Shown here piece by piece: positions 57,024-64,000 of a DNA stretch of 64,000 nt (within the stretch, counting starts at the first letter, position 1; each line of letters opens with the position of its first letter). Position numbers and translations under genes: made by a program. The DNA comes from Bradyrhizobium sp. BR13661. Its GTDB lineage: Bacteria > Pseudomonadota > Alphaproteobacteria > Rhizobiales > Xanthobacteraceae. The DNA is taken from positions 62,001-126,000 of the forward strand of contig NZ_JARXWB010000017.1 in NCBI RefSeq assembly GCF_029892425.1. Direction: 5' to 3'. The notes under the pieces are model-generated. The model searched no databases. It was given only the letters and a program-made list of their open reading frames with translations, and had not been told where the DNA came from.

Positions 57024-57950
57024 ATGATCAATCTGACGCTGCGCCAGCTGCGGTATTTCGATGCCTTGGCACGTCACGGCCATTTCGGCCGCGCCGCGGA
57101 GTCCTGCTCCATCTCGCAGCCGGCGCTGTCGATGCAGATCAAGGAACTTGAGGAGGCGCTCGGCGGCCTGCTGCTGGAGCGCAGCGCCCGCCAGGTGGGA
57201 CTGACCCGGTTCGGCGAGGAGCTCGCACAACGCGTCCGCGACATCCTGCGCTCGGTCGATGAGCTCGGCGATTTCGCCCGGGCCTCGCAGGACCGTTTTG
57301 CCGGACGCCTGCGCATCGGCATGATCCCGACCATCGCGCCGTATCTCCTGCCCAAGATCACCAAGAATCTCACGCGCATGCATCCGGAGCTCGACATCCG
57401 CGTGCGCGAGACCATGACGCCGCGGCTGATCCAGGAATTGGTCGAGGGCCGGCTCGACACCGCCATCGTCGCGCTGCCGGTCTCCGAACCCTCGCTCACC
57501 GAGGTCGCCCTGTTCGAGGAAAAATTCCTGCTGGTGCGGCCGGGCACGGATGCGGGCACGCCAGCGCCGTCGCGCGAGATGATGCGCGAGATGCGCTTGT
57601 TGCTGCTCGAAGAGGGCCATTGTTTCCGCGACCAGGCGCTGTCGTTCTGCAACATGCAATCGGCACCGCCCCGTGAGATGCTGGATGCGAATTCGCTATC
57701 GACGCTGGTGCAGATGGTCAGCGCCGGCATCGGCGTCACCCTGATTCCGGAGATGGCGGTCTCGGTGGAGACGCGTTCGGCCTCGGTCTCGCTGTCGCGC
57801 TTCCGCGACCCCGAGCCCTCGCGCACGATCGGCATGGTCTGGCGCAAGACAAGCCCGCTGGCCCGGCAGCTGCTGCAGATCTCCGAGGTGGTGTGCCTGT
57901 CAGCCGGCAAGGCGCGGCCGCGGCAGGCCGTGCGCAGCCAGAAGGCTTGA
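57024..57950 (+). CDS. oxyR: Hydrogen peroxide-responsive regulator OxyR
   Basis: A 308-residue LysR-type activator. The N-terminal winged helix-turn-helix is in FGRAAESCSISQPALSMQIK. The redox pair is Cys200 and Cys209 in GHCFRDQALSFC, matching E. coli Cys199/Cys208, so the peroxide switch is intact. The start at 57024 is standard. Divergent from katG. The following GNAT gene starts 7 bases downstream and may be co-transcribed. Confidence 0.95.
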   Translation: MINLTLRQLRYFDALARHGHFGRAAESCSISQPALSMQIKELEEALGGLLLERSARQVGLTRFGEELAQRVRDILRSVDELGDFARASQDRFAGRLRIGMIPTIAPYLLPKITKNLTRMHPELDIRVRETMTPRLIQELVEGRLDTAIVALPVSEPSLTEVALFEEKFLLVRPGTDAGTPAPSREMMREMRLLLLEEGHCFRDQALSFCNMQSAPPREMLDANSLSTLVQMVSAGIGVTLIPEMAVSVETRSASVSLSRFRDPEPSRTIGMVWRKTSPLARQLLQISEVVCLSAGKARPRQAVRSQKA

Positions 57951-57957
57951 GGCCGCG

Positions 57958-58416
57958 ATGTCGGATCCGATCATTCGCCCCGCCCGCACCGAGGAATATG
58001 ACGAGATCGGCCGCGTCTGGATGGAGAGCTGGGTCTCCACCGGCCTCGCCGAGGCCAGCGAATTCCTGCTGGCGAACCTGCGTGCGCGCATCCGGCGCGA
58101 GATCGAGGACGGCTGGAGCCTGTTCGTCGCCGACGACGCCGGCACCATCGCCGCGATGCTGGCGCTGCATCTGCCAAAACTCTATCTCGACATGCTGTTC
58201 GTCGGCCCTCCCTATCAGGGGCAATCGCTCGGCCGGAAACTGCTCGCCTTCACGCGCGCGCAGATGCCTGACGAGATATACCTGCGCTGCGTCCGCGAGA
58301 ACGAAAAGGCCTGGCGCTGGTACGAGCGCGAGGGATTTGTGTTCGAGGGGGAAGAGCTCTCCCCGGTCACAGGCTTCGTGATGAAGTGCTATCGATGGAA
58401 GCGGGCCGCCGGGTAG
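57958..58416 (+). CDS. GNAT family N-acetyltransferase
   Basis: A 152-residue acetyltransferase. PAYQG-type acetyl-CoA loop appears as GPPYQGQSLGRKLLAFTRAQ, with RENEKAWRWYEREGFV near the end. It starts 7 bases after oxyR, so it may share its transcript. Substrate unknown; possibly part of the oxidative-stress unit only by position. Confidence 0.85.
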   Translation: MSDPIIRPARTEEYDEIGRVWMESWVSTGLAEASEFLLANLRARIRREIEDGWSLFVADDAGTIAAMLALHLPKLYLDMLFVGPPYQGQSLGRKLLAFTRAQMPDEIYLRCVRENEKAWRWYEREGFVFEGEELSPVTGFVMKCYRWKRAAG

Positions 58417-58506
58417 GCACCGAACTCCGGACGCAGCTTGCGGTTGTCACAATCCCAACTTAGTCTGGCGTGTCCGACGTCTCCAGCCCCTGGTCTCCCG
58501 GAATCC

Positions 58507-59322
58507 ATGGTTCGAATTGCTGTCTCGCTGATCGCGCTGCTATCCCTTTTGACGTCGGCAGCCGCACAAACGCCTCCCGCTCCGTCTGCCCCCGCCAAGC
58601 CTGCAGCAAAGAAACAGGCGCCGAAAGCGGCCGCCGGTGCACGGGCCCCGGCATCGACAGAAACCGGTCCCTGCCAGATCGGCGTCATTTCCGCGATCGG
58701 AGACCAGTTTTCGGTCCAGCATGTCGGCCTCACGATGTTCGGTAACGAATATCTGGAGGCGCCGATCGATGCGTGGGGCCTCGACGATCTCCTGGTCACG
58801 CGGGTTCGTGCCGCGGCTCCCGGCATCGCGGTCCGAAAGATCACTTACGCCAATGGCGCCTTCAGACCGTATTATCACCCCGAAGCAAAGCTGTTCCGTA
58901 ATAACCGCGACGACCTGACAGCCCTGGTGCGTCAGATCGCCGGCGGCGCCAATTGCGAACGTTACATCGTTGCCACGAAATCCCGCGTTTCGGTTGATGG
59001 CACCAACCAGTCAATCGAAGGCGTCGGAGTCTACAAGAATTGGGCGAGTCCTTCCGGACGAGGCGTCGTGGTCGCTTATTTTCTTCTGAACGTATTCGAC
59101 GGGCGCACCTTTGAGATCCACCGGGCACCCTCCCGGAATTTCGGAGATGTGCTTGCATCGAGTTTCTCGAACAAGAACGACGACATTCGCATTCTCAACG
59201 ATCTCGACTTTCCCAAAACACCGGAGCAGGCGACCAACAACGCGACGCTGCGCGACTGCGCGCGTAGCCTGATCACAGCAAAGCTGGACAAGTTCTTGCC
59301 CGCGTACATCAAGGGCGAGTAA
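58507..59322 (+). CDS. Hypothetical exported protein, paralogue A
   Basis: A 271-residue protein with a signal peptide (MVRIAVSLIALLSLLTSAAA, cleavage before Q21) and a Pro/Ala/Lys-rich linker (residues 24-50). The mature domain has GPCQIGVISAIGDQFSVQHV, WGLDDLLVTRVRAAAPGIAV, GGANCERYIV and LRDCARSLITAKLDKFLP. Three of these places are shared with the next gene, including two Cys that could form a disulfide. The ATG at 58507 is chosen from the signal peptide. No known family; probably periplasmic. Confidence 0.75.
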   Translation: MVRIAVSLIALLSLLTSAAAQTPPAPSAPAKPAAKKQAPKAAAGARAPASTETGPCQIGVISAIGDQFSVQHVGLTMFGNEYLEAPIDAWGLDDLLVTRVRAAAPGIAVRKITYANGAFRPYYHPEAKLFRNNRDDLTALVRQIAGGANCERYIVATKSRVSVDGTNQSIEGVGVYKNWASPSGRGVVVAYFLLNVFDGRTFEIHRAPSRNFGDVLASSFSNKNDDIRILNDLDFPKTPEQATNNATLRDCARSLITAKLDKFLPAYIKGE

Positions 59323-59394
59323 GCGCCTATGCCGACGCGACAGGCCGAAGGATCAAGTTTGGCTGCGCCTGCGAACACCGTTGCGTCCAGTATC

Positions 59395-60261
59395 ATGGCC
59401 CGGCTGTTCGTCGTCACGATCATCCTGTGGTGTTTTGCAACCCAGGCTCGGGCACAAATTCAATTGGAGACGGCAGGATCAGCCGTCAAACAAGCCAACG
59501 GCAAGACGAGCACGCGGCGCGAGGCGACGGGTAAGCCCGCTTCCGCCGACCCTTGCGACTTCGGTGTCGTCGTCACCACTGGCGATGAGTTCACGCTTCA
59601 GACGACCGGCCTGACCATATTTCAGTACAAGAAGACGGTCATTCCGATCCCGGGCTGGGGCCTCAACGATCTGATCTTCGCGCGGATTCGCGCCACGATC
59701 CCAGCTGGCGTATCCGTTCTGAGAATCCCCTACAACCCGGCGAAATTTCCTCCCCACGATGAATCGAAGGACACGTTGAAGGACAGGTTGTTCCGCGATC
59801 TCAACGCGGAGCTGGCCGAATACATGCGCCAGGTCGCGAAAGGAACGAATTGCCGGCACTACATCCAGATCCTCAATTCGATCAGCCCAATCGGGTCATC
59901 GAACTATACGGTCCGCGGCTTCGGCATCCTCAATCAGGATGTGGTGCTCGGGCGTCGCATCTTTCTCTATGCCCTGGCGTTTATTCGCATCTTTGACGGC
60001 CGCGACTTCTCTGTCGTCAGACAGAGCTCTGCGCTGATCAACGTGCATCATTCCCTGGCGGTGCAGAGGCTTTTGGGCAGGCTACTCGGCGGTCCTTATC
60101 GCGAGTTGCCCGCAGAATCGTTTCCAACGCGCCCTGAAGATGCCGCCGACAATCCAGTGCTGCGCGACAGCGTGCGCGCCATGCTAACGGAAAGTCTCGA
60201 CAAGACGCTGCCGCTCATGCTCGGGTTGCAACGAGCGGCACGCGACAGCGACGCGCGCTGA
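59395..60261 (+). CDS. Hypothetical exported protein, paralogue B
   Basis: A 288-residue protein with a signal peptide if started at 59395 (MARLFVVTIILWCFATQARA); an in-frame ATG at 59329 would place the hydrophobic segment 22 residues in. The mature part parallels paralogue A: DPCDFGVVVTTGDEFTLQTT, WGLNDLIFARIRATIPAGVS, KGTNCRHYIQIL and LRDSVRAMLTESLDKTLP. The two Cys are conserved in both, while the third Cys of A is Ser here. It lies 72 bases after A. The pair looks like an old tandem duplication; function unknown. Confidence 0.73.
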   Translation: MARLFVVTIILWCFATQARAQIQLETAGSAVKQANGKTSTRREATGKPASADPCDFGVVVTTGDEFTLQTTGLTIFQYKKTVIPIPGWGLNDLIFARIRATIPAGVSVLRIPYNPAKFPPHDESKDTLKDRLFRDLNAELAEYMRQVAKGTNCRHYIQILNSISPIGSSNYTVRGFGILNQDVVLGRRIFLYALAFIRIFDGRDFSVVRQSSALINVHHSLAVQRLLGRLLGGPYRELPAESFPTRPEDAADNPVLRDSVRAMLTESLDKTLPLMLGLQRAARDSDAR

Positions 60262-60302
60262 TCAACACGTCGCTTCCGCTCCTTTGCCCACCCCGCGGAG
60301 TC

Positions 60303-61103
60303 TTACTCCGGGTCCTTCAAATCGTCCGGCCGCGGCATCAGGACGATGTTATAGCCGGAATCGACGTAGTGGATCTCGCCAGTCACACCGCCCGAGAGAT
60401 CCGACAGCAGATACAGCGCCGAGCCGCCGAGCTCGTCGAGCGTGACGCCACGGCGAAGCGGCGAATGCTTCTGCATGAAGGCGAACATCGCGCGCGCTTC
60501 GCCGATGCCGGAGCCGGCGAGCGTGCGGATGGGGCCGGCCGAGATCGCGTTGACGCGGATACCACGCGGTCCGAAATCGGAAGCGAGATAGCGCACCGAG
60601 GCTTCCAGCGCTGCCTTGGCCACGCCCATCACGTTGTAGTTCGGCATCGACCGCTCGGAGGCGCCGAAGGTCAGCGTGATCATGCTGCCGCCATCCGTCA
60701 TCAGCTCGGCCGCGCGCTTTGCGACCTCGGTGAAGGAGAAGCAGGAGATCACCATGGTGCGCGAGAAATTCTCGCGGCTGGTGTCGGCGTAGCGGCCCTT
60801 CAGCTCGTTCTTGTCGGCAAAGCCGATCGCGTGGATGACGAAGTCGAGCTTGCCCCACTTCTCACGGAGCACATCGAAGGTGGCGTCGACACTGGCGATG
60901 TCCTCGACATCGCAAGGCAGCACCAATTCGACACCGAGAGATTCCGCCAGCGGCTTGACGCGCTTGCCCAGCGCCTCGCCCTGGAAGGTGAAGGCGAGCT
61001 CGGCACCGTGAGCATGCAGCGTCTTCGCCATGCCCCAGGCGATCGAATGATCATTGGCGATGCCCATGATCAGACCGCGCTTGCCTTTCATCAGACCTTC
61101 CAT
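60303..61103 (-). CDS. fabI: Enoyl-[acyl-carrier-protein] reductase FabI
   Basis: A 266-residue NADH-dependent SDR that completes each round of fatty-acid elongation; the target of triclosan and isoniazid-class drugs in other bacteria. Seen: MKGKRGLIMGIANDHSIAWG, HAIGFADKNELKG and the Tyr-x6-Lys pair in NYNVMGVAKAAL, ending RTLAGSGIGEA. ATG at 61103 chosen (MEGLMKGKRG); an ATG at 61130 falls inside a repeat and another at 61091 is possible. It is 174 bases downstream of fabB with a long repeat between. Confidence 0.94.
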   Translation of the reverse strand: MEGLMKGKRGLIMGIANDHSIAWGMAKTLHAHGAELAFTFQGEALGKRVKPLAESLGVELVLPCDVEDIASVDATFDVLREKWGKLDFVIHAIGFADKNELKGRYADTSRENFSRTMVISCFSFTEVAKRAAELMTDGGSMITLTFGASERSMPNYNVMGVAKAALEASVRYLASDFGPRGIRVNAISAGPIRTLAGSGIGEARAMFAFMQKHSPLRRGVTLDELGGSALYLLSDLSGGVTGEIHYVDSGYNIVLMPRPDDLKDPE

Positions 61104-61123
61104 TGCGTGCAAATCTCCGCTCT

Positions 61124-61248
61124 TCGTCATGCCCGGGCATAGCCGTCTGAAGGACGGCGTCGCTTCGCTCGCCTATGTCCCGGGCATCCACGCCCTTCGC
61201 AGCCAGAAGTTAAGACGTGGATGGCCGGGACGAGCCCGGCCATGACGA
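61124..61248. repeat. Inverted repeat between fabB and fabI (about 125 bp)
   Basis: Starts CGTCATGCCCGGGCAT and ends ATGGCCGGGACGAGCCCGGCCATGACG. Inner parts CCCGGGCATCCACG / CGTGGATGGCCGGG pair with each other. It interrupts the fabB-fabI spacing, and an ATG in it (61130) is in frame with fabI. Partial copies occur at 50131-50155 and 63930-63950. Confidence 0.8.
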
Positions 61249-61277
61249 GAAGAATCTCTAGTGCGTCGGCAATAACG

Positions 61278-62501
61278 TCACACGTCCATCCGGCTGAACA
61301 CCAGTGTGGCGTTGGTGCCGCCGAAGCCGAACGAGTTCGAGAGCACGGTGCCGATCTTGACGTTGTCGATGCGCTTGCGCACGATCGGCATGTCGGCGAA
61401 GACAGGATCGAGCTCCTGGATGTGAGCGCTCTCGCAGATGAAGCCGTTGTTCATCATCAGCAGCGAGTAGATCGCTTCCTGCACGCCGGTCGCGCCCAGC
61501 GAATGGCCGGTCAGCGCCTTGGTCGCCGAGATCGGCGGGCACTTTTCGCCGGCGCCGAACACGCGGCGGAGCGCGTCGATCTCAGGCGGATCGCCCGCCG
61601 GCGTCGAAGTCGCGTGCGGATTGATGTAGTCGACCTTGGTCTTCACCGTCGACATCGCCATGCGCATGCAGCGCTCGGCGCCTTCACCCGACGGGGCGAC
61701 CATGTCGTAACCGTCCGACGTCGCGCCATAGCCGACGATCTCGCCGTAGATGCGCGCGCCGCGCGCCTTGGCATGCTCGAGCTCTTCGAGCACCAGCACA
61801 CCGGCGCCACCGGCAATGACGAAGCCGTCGCGGTTGACGTCATAGGGACGCGAGGCAGTGGCGGGCGTGTCGTTGTACTTCGACGACATCGCGCCCATCG
61901 CGTCGAACAGCACCGACAGCGACCAGTCCAGCTCCTCGCAGCCACCGGCGAAGATGACGTCCTGCTTGCCGATCTGGATCGTCTCATAGGCATTGCCGAC
62001 ACAATGGTTCGACGTCGCGCAGGCCGAAGAGATCGAATAGTTCACGCCTTTGATCTTGAACCAGGTCGCGAGCGTCGCGGACGCCGTCGACGACATCGCC
62101 TTCGGCACGGCAAACGGACCGACGCGCTTTGGTCCCTTGGTGCGGGTGATGTCGGCCGACTCGACGATGGTGCGAGCGGACGGGCCACCGGAGCCCATGA
62201 TGATACCGGTGCGGATGTTGGAGACTTCCTCCGGGCCGAGGCCGGAGTCCTGGATCGCCTGCTCCATCGCGATGTGATTCCACGCCGCGCCCTGACCGAG
62301 AAAGCGCATCGCGCGACGATCGACGACCGTCGCAGGATCGAGCGTGGGCGCACCCTGCACCTGCGAACGAAAGCCGAGCTCGGCATATTTCTCGGCCCGC
62401 GAAATGCCCGACTTCGCCTCGTGAAGGCTCGCAAGCACTTCCTGGGTGTTGTTTCCGATCGACGAGACGATACCCATCCCGGTGACCACAACCCGCCTCA
62501 T
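61278..62501 (-). CDS. fabB: 3-oxoacyl-ACP synthase I (FabB)
   Basis: A 407-residue condensing enzyme of fatty-acid synthesis; FabB also keeps the unsaturated pathway going. The active-site Cys is in ISSACATSNHCVGNA, with the catalytic His residues in NPHATSTPAGD and TGHSLGATGVQEA. The start at 62501 is MRRVVVTGMGIV. It lies 39 bases downstream of fabA: fabA-fabB form the usual pair for unsaturated fatty-acid synthesis, with fabI following. Confidence 0.95.
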   Translation of the reverse strand: MRRVVVTGMGIVSSIGNNTQEVLASLHEAKSGISRAEKYAELGFRSQVQGAPTLDPATVVDRRAMRFLGQGAAWNHIAMEQAIQDSGLGPEEVSNIRTGIIMGSGGPSARTIVESADITRTKGPKRVGPFAVPKAMSSTASATLATWFKIKGVNYSISSACATSNHCVGNAYETIQIGKQDVIFAGGCEELDWSLSVLFDAMGAMSSKYNDTPATASRPYDVNRDGFVIAGGAGVLVLEELEHAKARGARIYGEIVGYGATSDGYDMVAPSGEGAERCMRMAMSTVKTKVDYINPHATSTPAGDPPEIDALRRVFGAGEKCPPISATKALTGHSLGATGVQEAIYSLLMMNNGFICESAHIQELDPVFADMPIVRKRIDNVKIGTVLSNSFGFGGTNATLVFSRMDV

Positions 62502-62540
62502 GACAGCCTCGCCTAAATCGTTGTCTTCTCGATGATGCGC

Positions 62541-63062
62541 TTAGCTCAGGCTCGTGCCCTGCTTGAACAGGCCGACCTTCAGATCCTTGGCGCGATAAAT
62601 AATCTGGTCGTCGACCGAAAGCCATCCGTCGGCAATGCCGAGCACCAGCTTTGAACGCATCACGCGCTTGATATCGACGTTGTACACAACCTTGCGAGCC
62701 TCGGGCAGCACCTGGCCGCCGAACTTCAGTTCGCTGAGGCCGAGTGCACGACCGCGACCTTCGCCACCGCTCCAACCCAGATAAAAGCCGACCATTTGCC
62801 ACAGTGCATCGAGGCCCAGGCAGCCCGGCATCACGGGGTCGTTCTTGAAGTGGCAGCCGAAGAACCAGAGGTCGGATTTCACGTCGAGCTCGGCGCGCAC
62901 CAGGCCCTTGCCGAATTCGCCGCCATGATCGTTAATTTCCGCGACGCGGTCGAACATGAGCATCGGCGGCAGGGGCAATTGCGCATTGCCGGGACCGAAC
63001 ATCTCACCGCGGGCACATGCCAGCAAATCTTCGTACTCGTAACCGTTGCGCCTGTTCAGCAT
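62541..63062 (-). CDS. fabA: 3-hydroxydecanoyl-ACP dehydratase/isomerase (FabA)
   Basis: A 173-residue dehydratase-isomerase that introduces the cis double bond in fatty-acid synthesis. Seen: the active-site His in WFFGCHFKNDPVMPGCLGLD with the following Asp, then MLMFDRVAEIND and LGLSELKFGGQVLPE. ATG at 63062 (MLNRRNGYEYEDLLACARGE) gives the usual length; in-frame sequence runs on to 63107. Divergent from irr. Confidence 0.95.
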   Translation of the reverse strand: MLNRRNGYEYEDLLACARGEMFGPGNAQLPLPPMLMFDRVAEINDHGGEFGKGLVRAELDVKSDLWFFGCHFKNDPVMPGCLGLDALWQMVGFYLGWSGGEGRGRALGLSELKFGGQVLPEARKVVYNVDIKRVMRSKLVLGIADGWLSVDDQIIYRAKDLKVGLFKQGTSLS

Positions 63063-63346
63063 GCGGAAGCCTCTGTTTGAACCCCGATTGAGCGGCGTTT
63101 CTGGCAAAAATGGGCCCCGTCCTGCTCGGAAGGCAACACAAATTGCCGTCGTCAGGCGCCAATAACCGAGAGCTGGATAGACCGCAGACCGGGCCCCAAT
63201 GCCTGGCCGCGCCTAAATCGGTTGAGCGGAACCGCGCGCTCTCTAACACAGGCCTTTTCGGGTAGCAAAGCGGTCCCATGAAGGTAGAATGACGGGGTGT
63301 CGCGCCGGTTCCTCTGCTGATTAGAACCGCTCTAGTTGCGAGAAAC

Positions 63347-63375
63347 TTGCATCTGCATCTATCTGTCCATATATT
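63347..63375 (+). promoter_or_regulatory. Candidate irr promoter
   Basis: TTGCAT (63347-63352) and TATATT (63370-63375) are separated by 17 bases, a good sigma-70 pair. Transcription would start about 30 bases before the irr ATG at 63414. Confidence 0.6.
63348..63365. promoter_or_regulatory. Three-hexamer Fur/Mur operator-like array
   Basis: TGCATC (63348-63353), TGCATC (63354-63359) and TATCTG (63360-63365) are three imperfect direct hexamers in tandem, covering the -35 and spacer of the irr promoter. In B. japonicum the Fur/Mur site in the irr promoter is published as three imperfect direct repeat hexamers, unlike a normal Fur box. Assignment is by this match. Confidence 0.65.
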
Positions 63376-63387
63376 GCAGACAGATAG
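63359..63387. promoter_or_regulatory. 9-bp inverted repeat over the irr -10
   Basis: CTATCTGTC and GACAGATAG, perfectly complementary, with an 11-base spacer that contains the -10. It shares bases with the hexamer array and could be a second protein-binding site or an RNA hairpin at the start of the transcript. Confidence 0.5.
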
Positions 63388-63413
63388 TGTTCACGCGTGC
63401 CCGAATTCTGGAA

Positions 63414-63902
63414 ATGAGCGAAAATAACGCGATCCGTCACGACGAGGATGCCCATGCGGCCCTTCTGTCCGGCCGCCAGCCGGCCCTGACCGGCTGCCCC
63501 TGGCATGACGTCAACGAAATGCTCCAGTCTGCCGGCCTGCGCCCGACGCGCCAGCGCATGGCTCTGGGCTGGCTGCTGTTCGGCAAGGGCGCGCGCCACC
63601 TCACGGCTGAAATGCTCTATGAGGAAGCAACCCTGGCCAAAGTGCCGGTGTCGCTCGCGACCGTCTACAACACGCTGAACCAGCTGACCGATGCCGGCCT
63701 GCTGCGCCAGGTCAGCGTCGACGGCACCAAGACCTATTTCGACACCAACGTCACCACCCACCATCACTACTACCTCGAGAACAGCCACGAGCTGGTCGAT
63801 ATCGAGGATCCGCATCTGGCGCTGTCCAAGATGCCGGAGGTGCCGGAGGGTTACGAGATCGCGCGCGTCGACATGGTCGTGCGCCTGCGCAAGAAGCGCT
63901 GA
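63414..63902 (+). CDS. irr: Iron response regulator Irr (Fur family)
   Basis: A 162-residue heme-controlled regulator of iron metabolism. The heme regulatory motif is ALTGCPWHD with Cys28, and the second heme site is the His cluster 116-118 in TTHHHYYL. The winged helix region is RPTRQRMALGWLLFGKGARH and VPVSLATVYNTLNQLTDAGL. In B. japonicum Irr represses hemB and other iron genes when heme is low and is degraded when heme binds. The ATG at 63414 gives the known N-terminus. Few alphaproteobacterial groups keep the GCPWH motif, which supports Bradyrhizobium. Confidence 0.96.
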   Translation: MSENNAIRHDEDAHAALLSGRQPALTGCPWHDVNEMLQSAGLRPTRQRMALGWLLFGKGARHLTAEMLYEEATLAKVPVSLATVYNTLNQLTDAGLLRQVSVDGTKTYFDTNVTTHHHYYLENSHELVDIEDPHLALSKMPEVPEGYEIARVDMVVRLRKKR

Positions 63903-63929
63903 GATCGTCCACTGCTGATTTGATCGTGG

Positions 63930-64000
63930 TGGCCGGGCTCGTCCCGGCCATATTGTTTTACACCGTCATTCCGGGGCGGTGCGGAGCACCGAACCCGGAA
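63930..64000. repeat. Intergenic repeat after irr (truncated by window edge)
   Basis: TGGCCGGG - CTCGT - CCCGGCCA (63930-63950) is a perfect 8-bp hairpin followed by TATTGTTTTA and may end irr transcription. A second element starts at about 63964 (GTCATTCCGGGGCGG) and runs off the window end. Confidence 0.65.

Larger units (their letters stand above)
63063..63413. other. Divergent promoter region between fabA and irr
   Basis: About 350 bases without a gene. The irr-proximal end holds the promoter, hexamer array and inverted repeat listed separately. A TTAGAA-CCG-CTCTAG site at 63321-63335 resembles, poorly, the iron control element TTCTAA/TTAGAA symmetry bound by Irr. The fabA side has no feature I could identify. 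Confidence 0.6.

Overview
The window reads as a piece of the core chromosome of a Bradyrhizobium-type alphaproteobacterium. Reasons: very high GC with strong third-position GC; an Irr protein of Bradyrhizobium type with the heme regulatory motif GCPWH; a Fur/Mur regulator without the usual CxxC; the rhizobial order tsaB-rimI-fur ... miaB-phoH-ybeY-corC-lnt-praR ... trmB ... rimP-nusA-ylxR-infB-rbfA-truB-rpsO-pnp; and many intergenic palindromes of the kind common in Bradyrhizobium. I found no insertion sequence, prophage, integrase, CRISPR array, tRNA or rRNA.

Layout. 1-6.2 kb: two related envelope-type proteins (the first cut by the window edge), gyrB, a scramblase/LURP-like protein and a small membrane protein. 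6.3-18.2 kb: a MurA homologue with Asp at the catalytic Cys position, a translationally coupled MATE/DUF2867/isomerase operon, a FUSC permease, an MmgE/PrpD protein, a serine hydrolase, a membrane-anchored AraC regulator, a GNAT, a pirin and a long-form purC. 18.5-28.2 kb: a SulP-STAS-cyclic-nucleotide-binding fusion, an MBL-fold/epimerase pair with a divergent AraC regulator, a succinate-semialdehyde dehydrogenase, a second serine hydrolase and an adenosine kinase. 28.3-40.2 kb: murJ, trpS, an Nfu scaffold, tsaB-rimI-fur, a HAD phosphatase, miaB, phoH, ybeY, corC and lnt. 40.4-54.7 kb: a PraR-type regulator, an M20 peptidase, trmB, a DUF2336 protein, then the translation/transcription-factor operon from rimP to truB, followed by rpsO and pnp. 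54.7-64 kb: katG divergent from oxyR, a GNAT, two paralogous exported proteins, fabA-fabB-fabI on the minus strand, and irr divergent from fabA.

How it fits together. Most genes are housekeeping (cell wall, tRNA modification, ribosome assembly, RNA decay, fatty acids). Two regulatory loops can be read directly: OxyR next to its likely target katG, and Fur/Mur (33 kb) with a three-hexamer operator-like array over the irr promoter (63.35 kb). The most interesting material is non-coding: a strongly structured pnp leader, a promoter followed by an early intrinsic terminator ahead of rimP-nusA, a hairpin occupying the ribosome-binding region of tsaB, and several families of long intergenic palindromes, one of which occurs in opposite orientations at 18.2 and 27.1 kb. 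No clear new multi-gene defence or metabolic system was recognised. The best candidates for undescribed biology are the two tandem paralogue pairs of envelope/exported proteins, the Asp-type MurA, and the SulP fusion.
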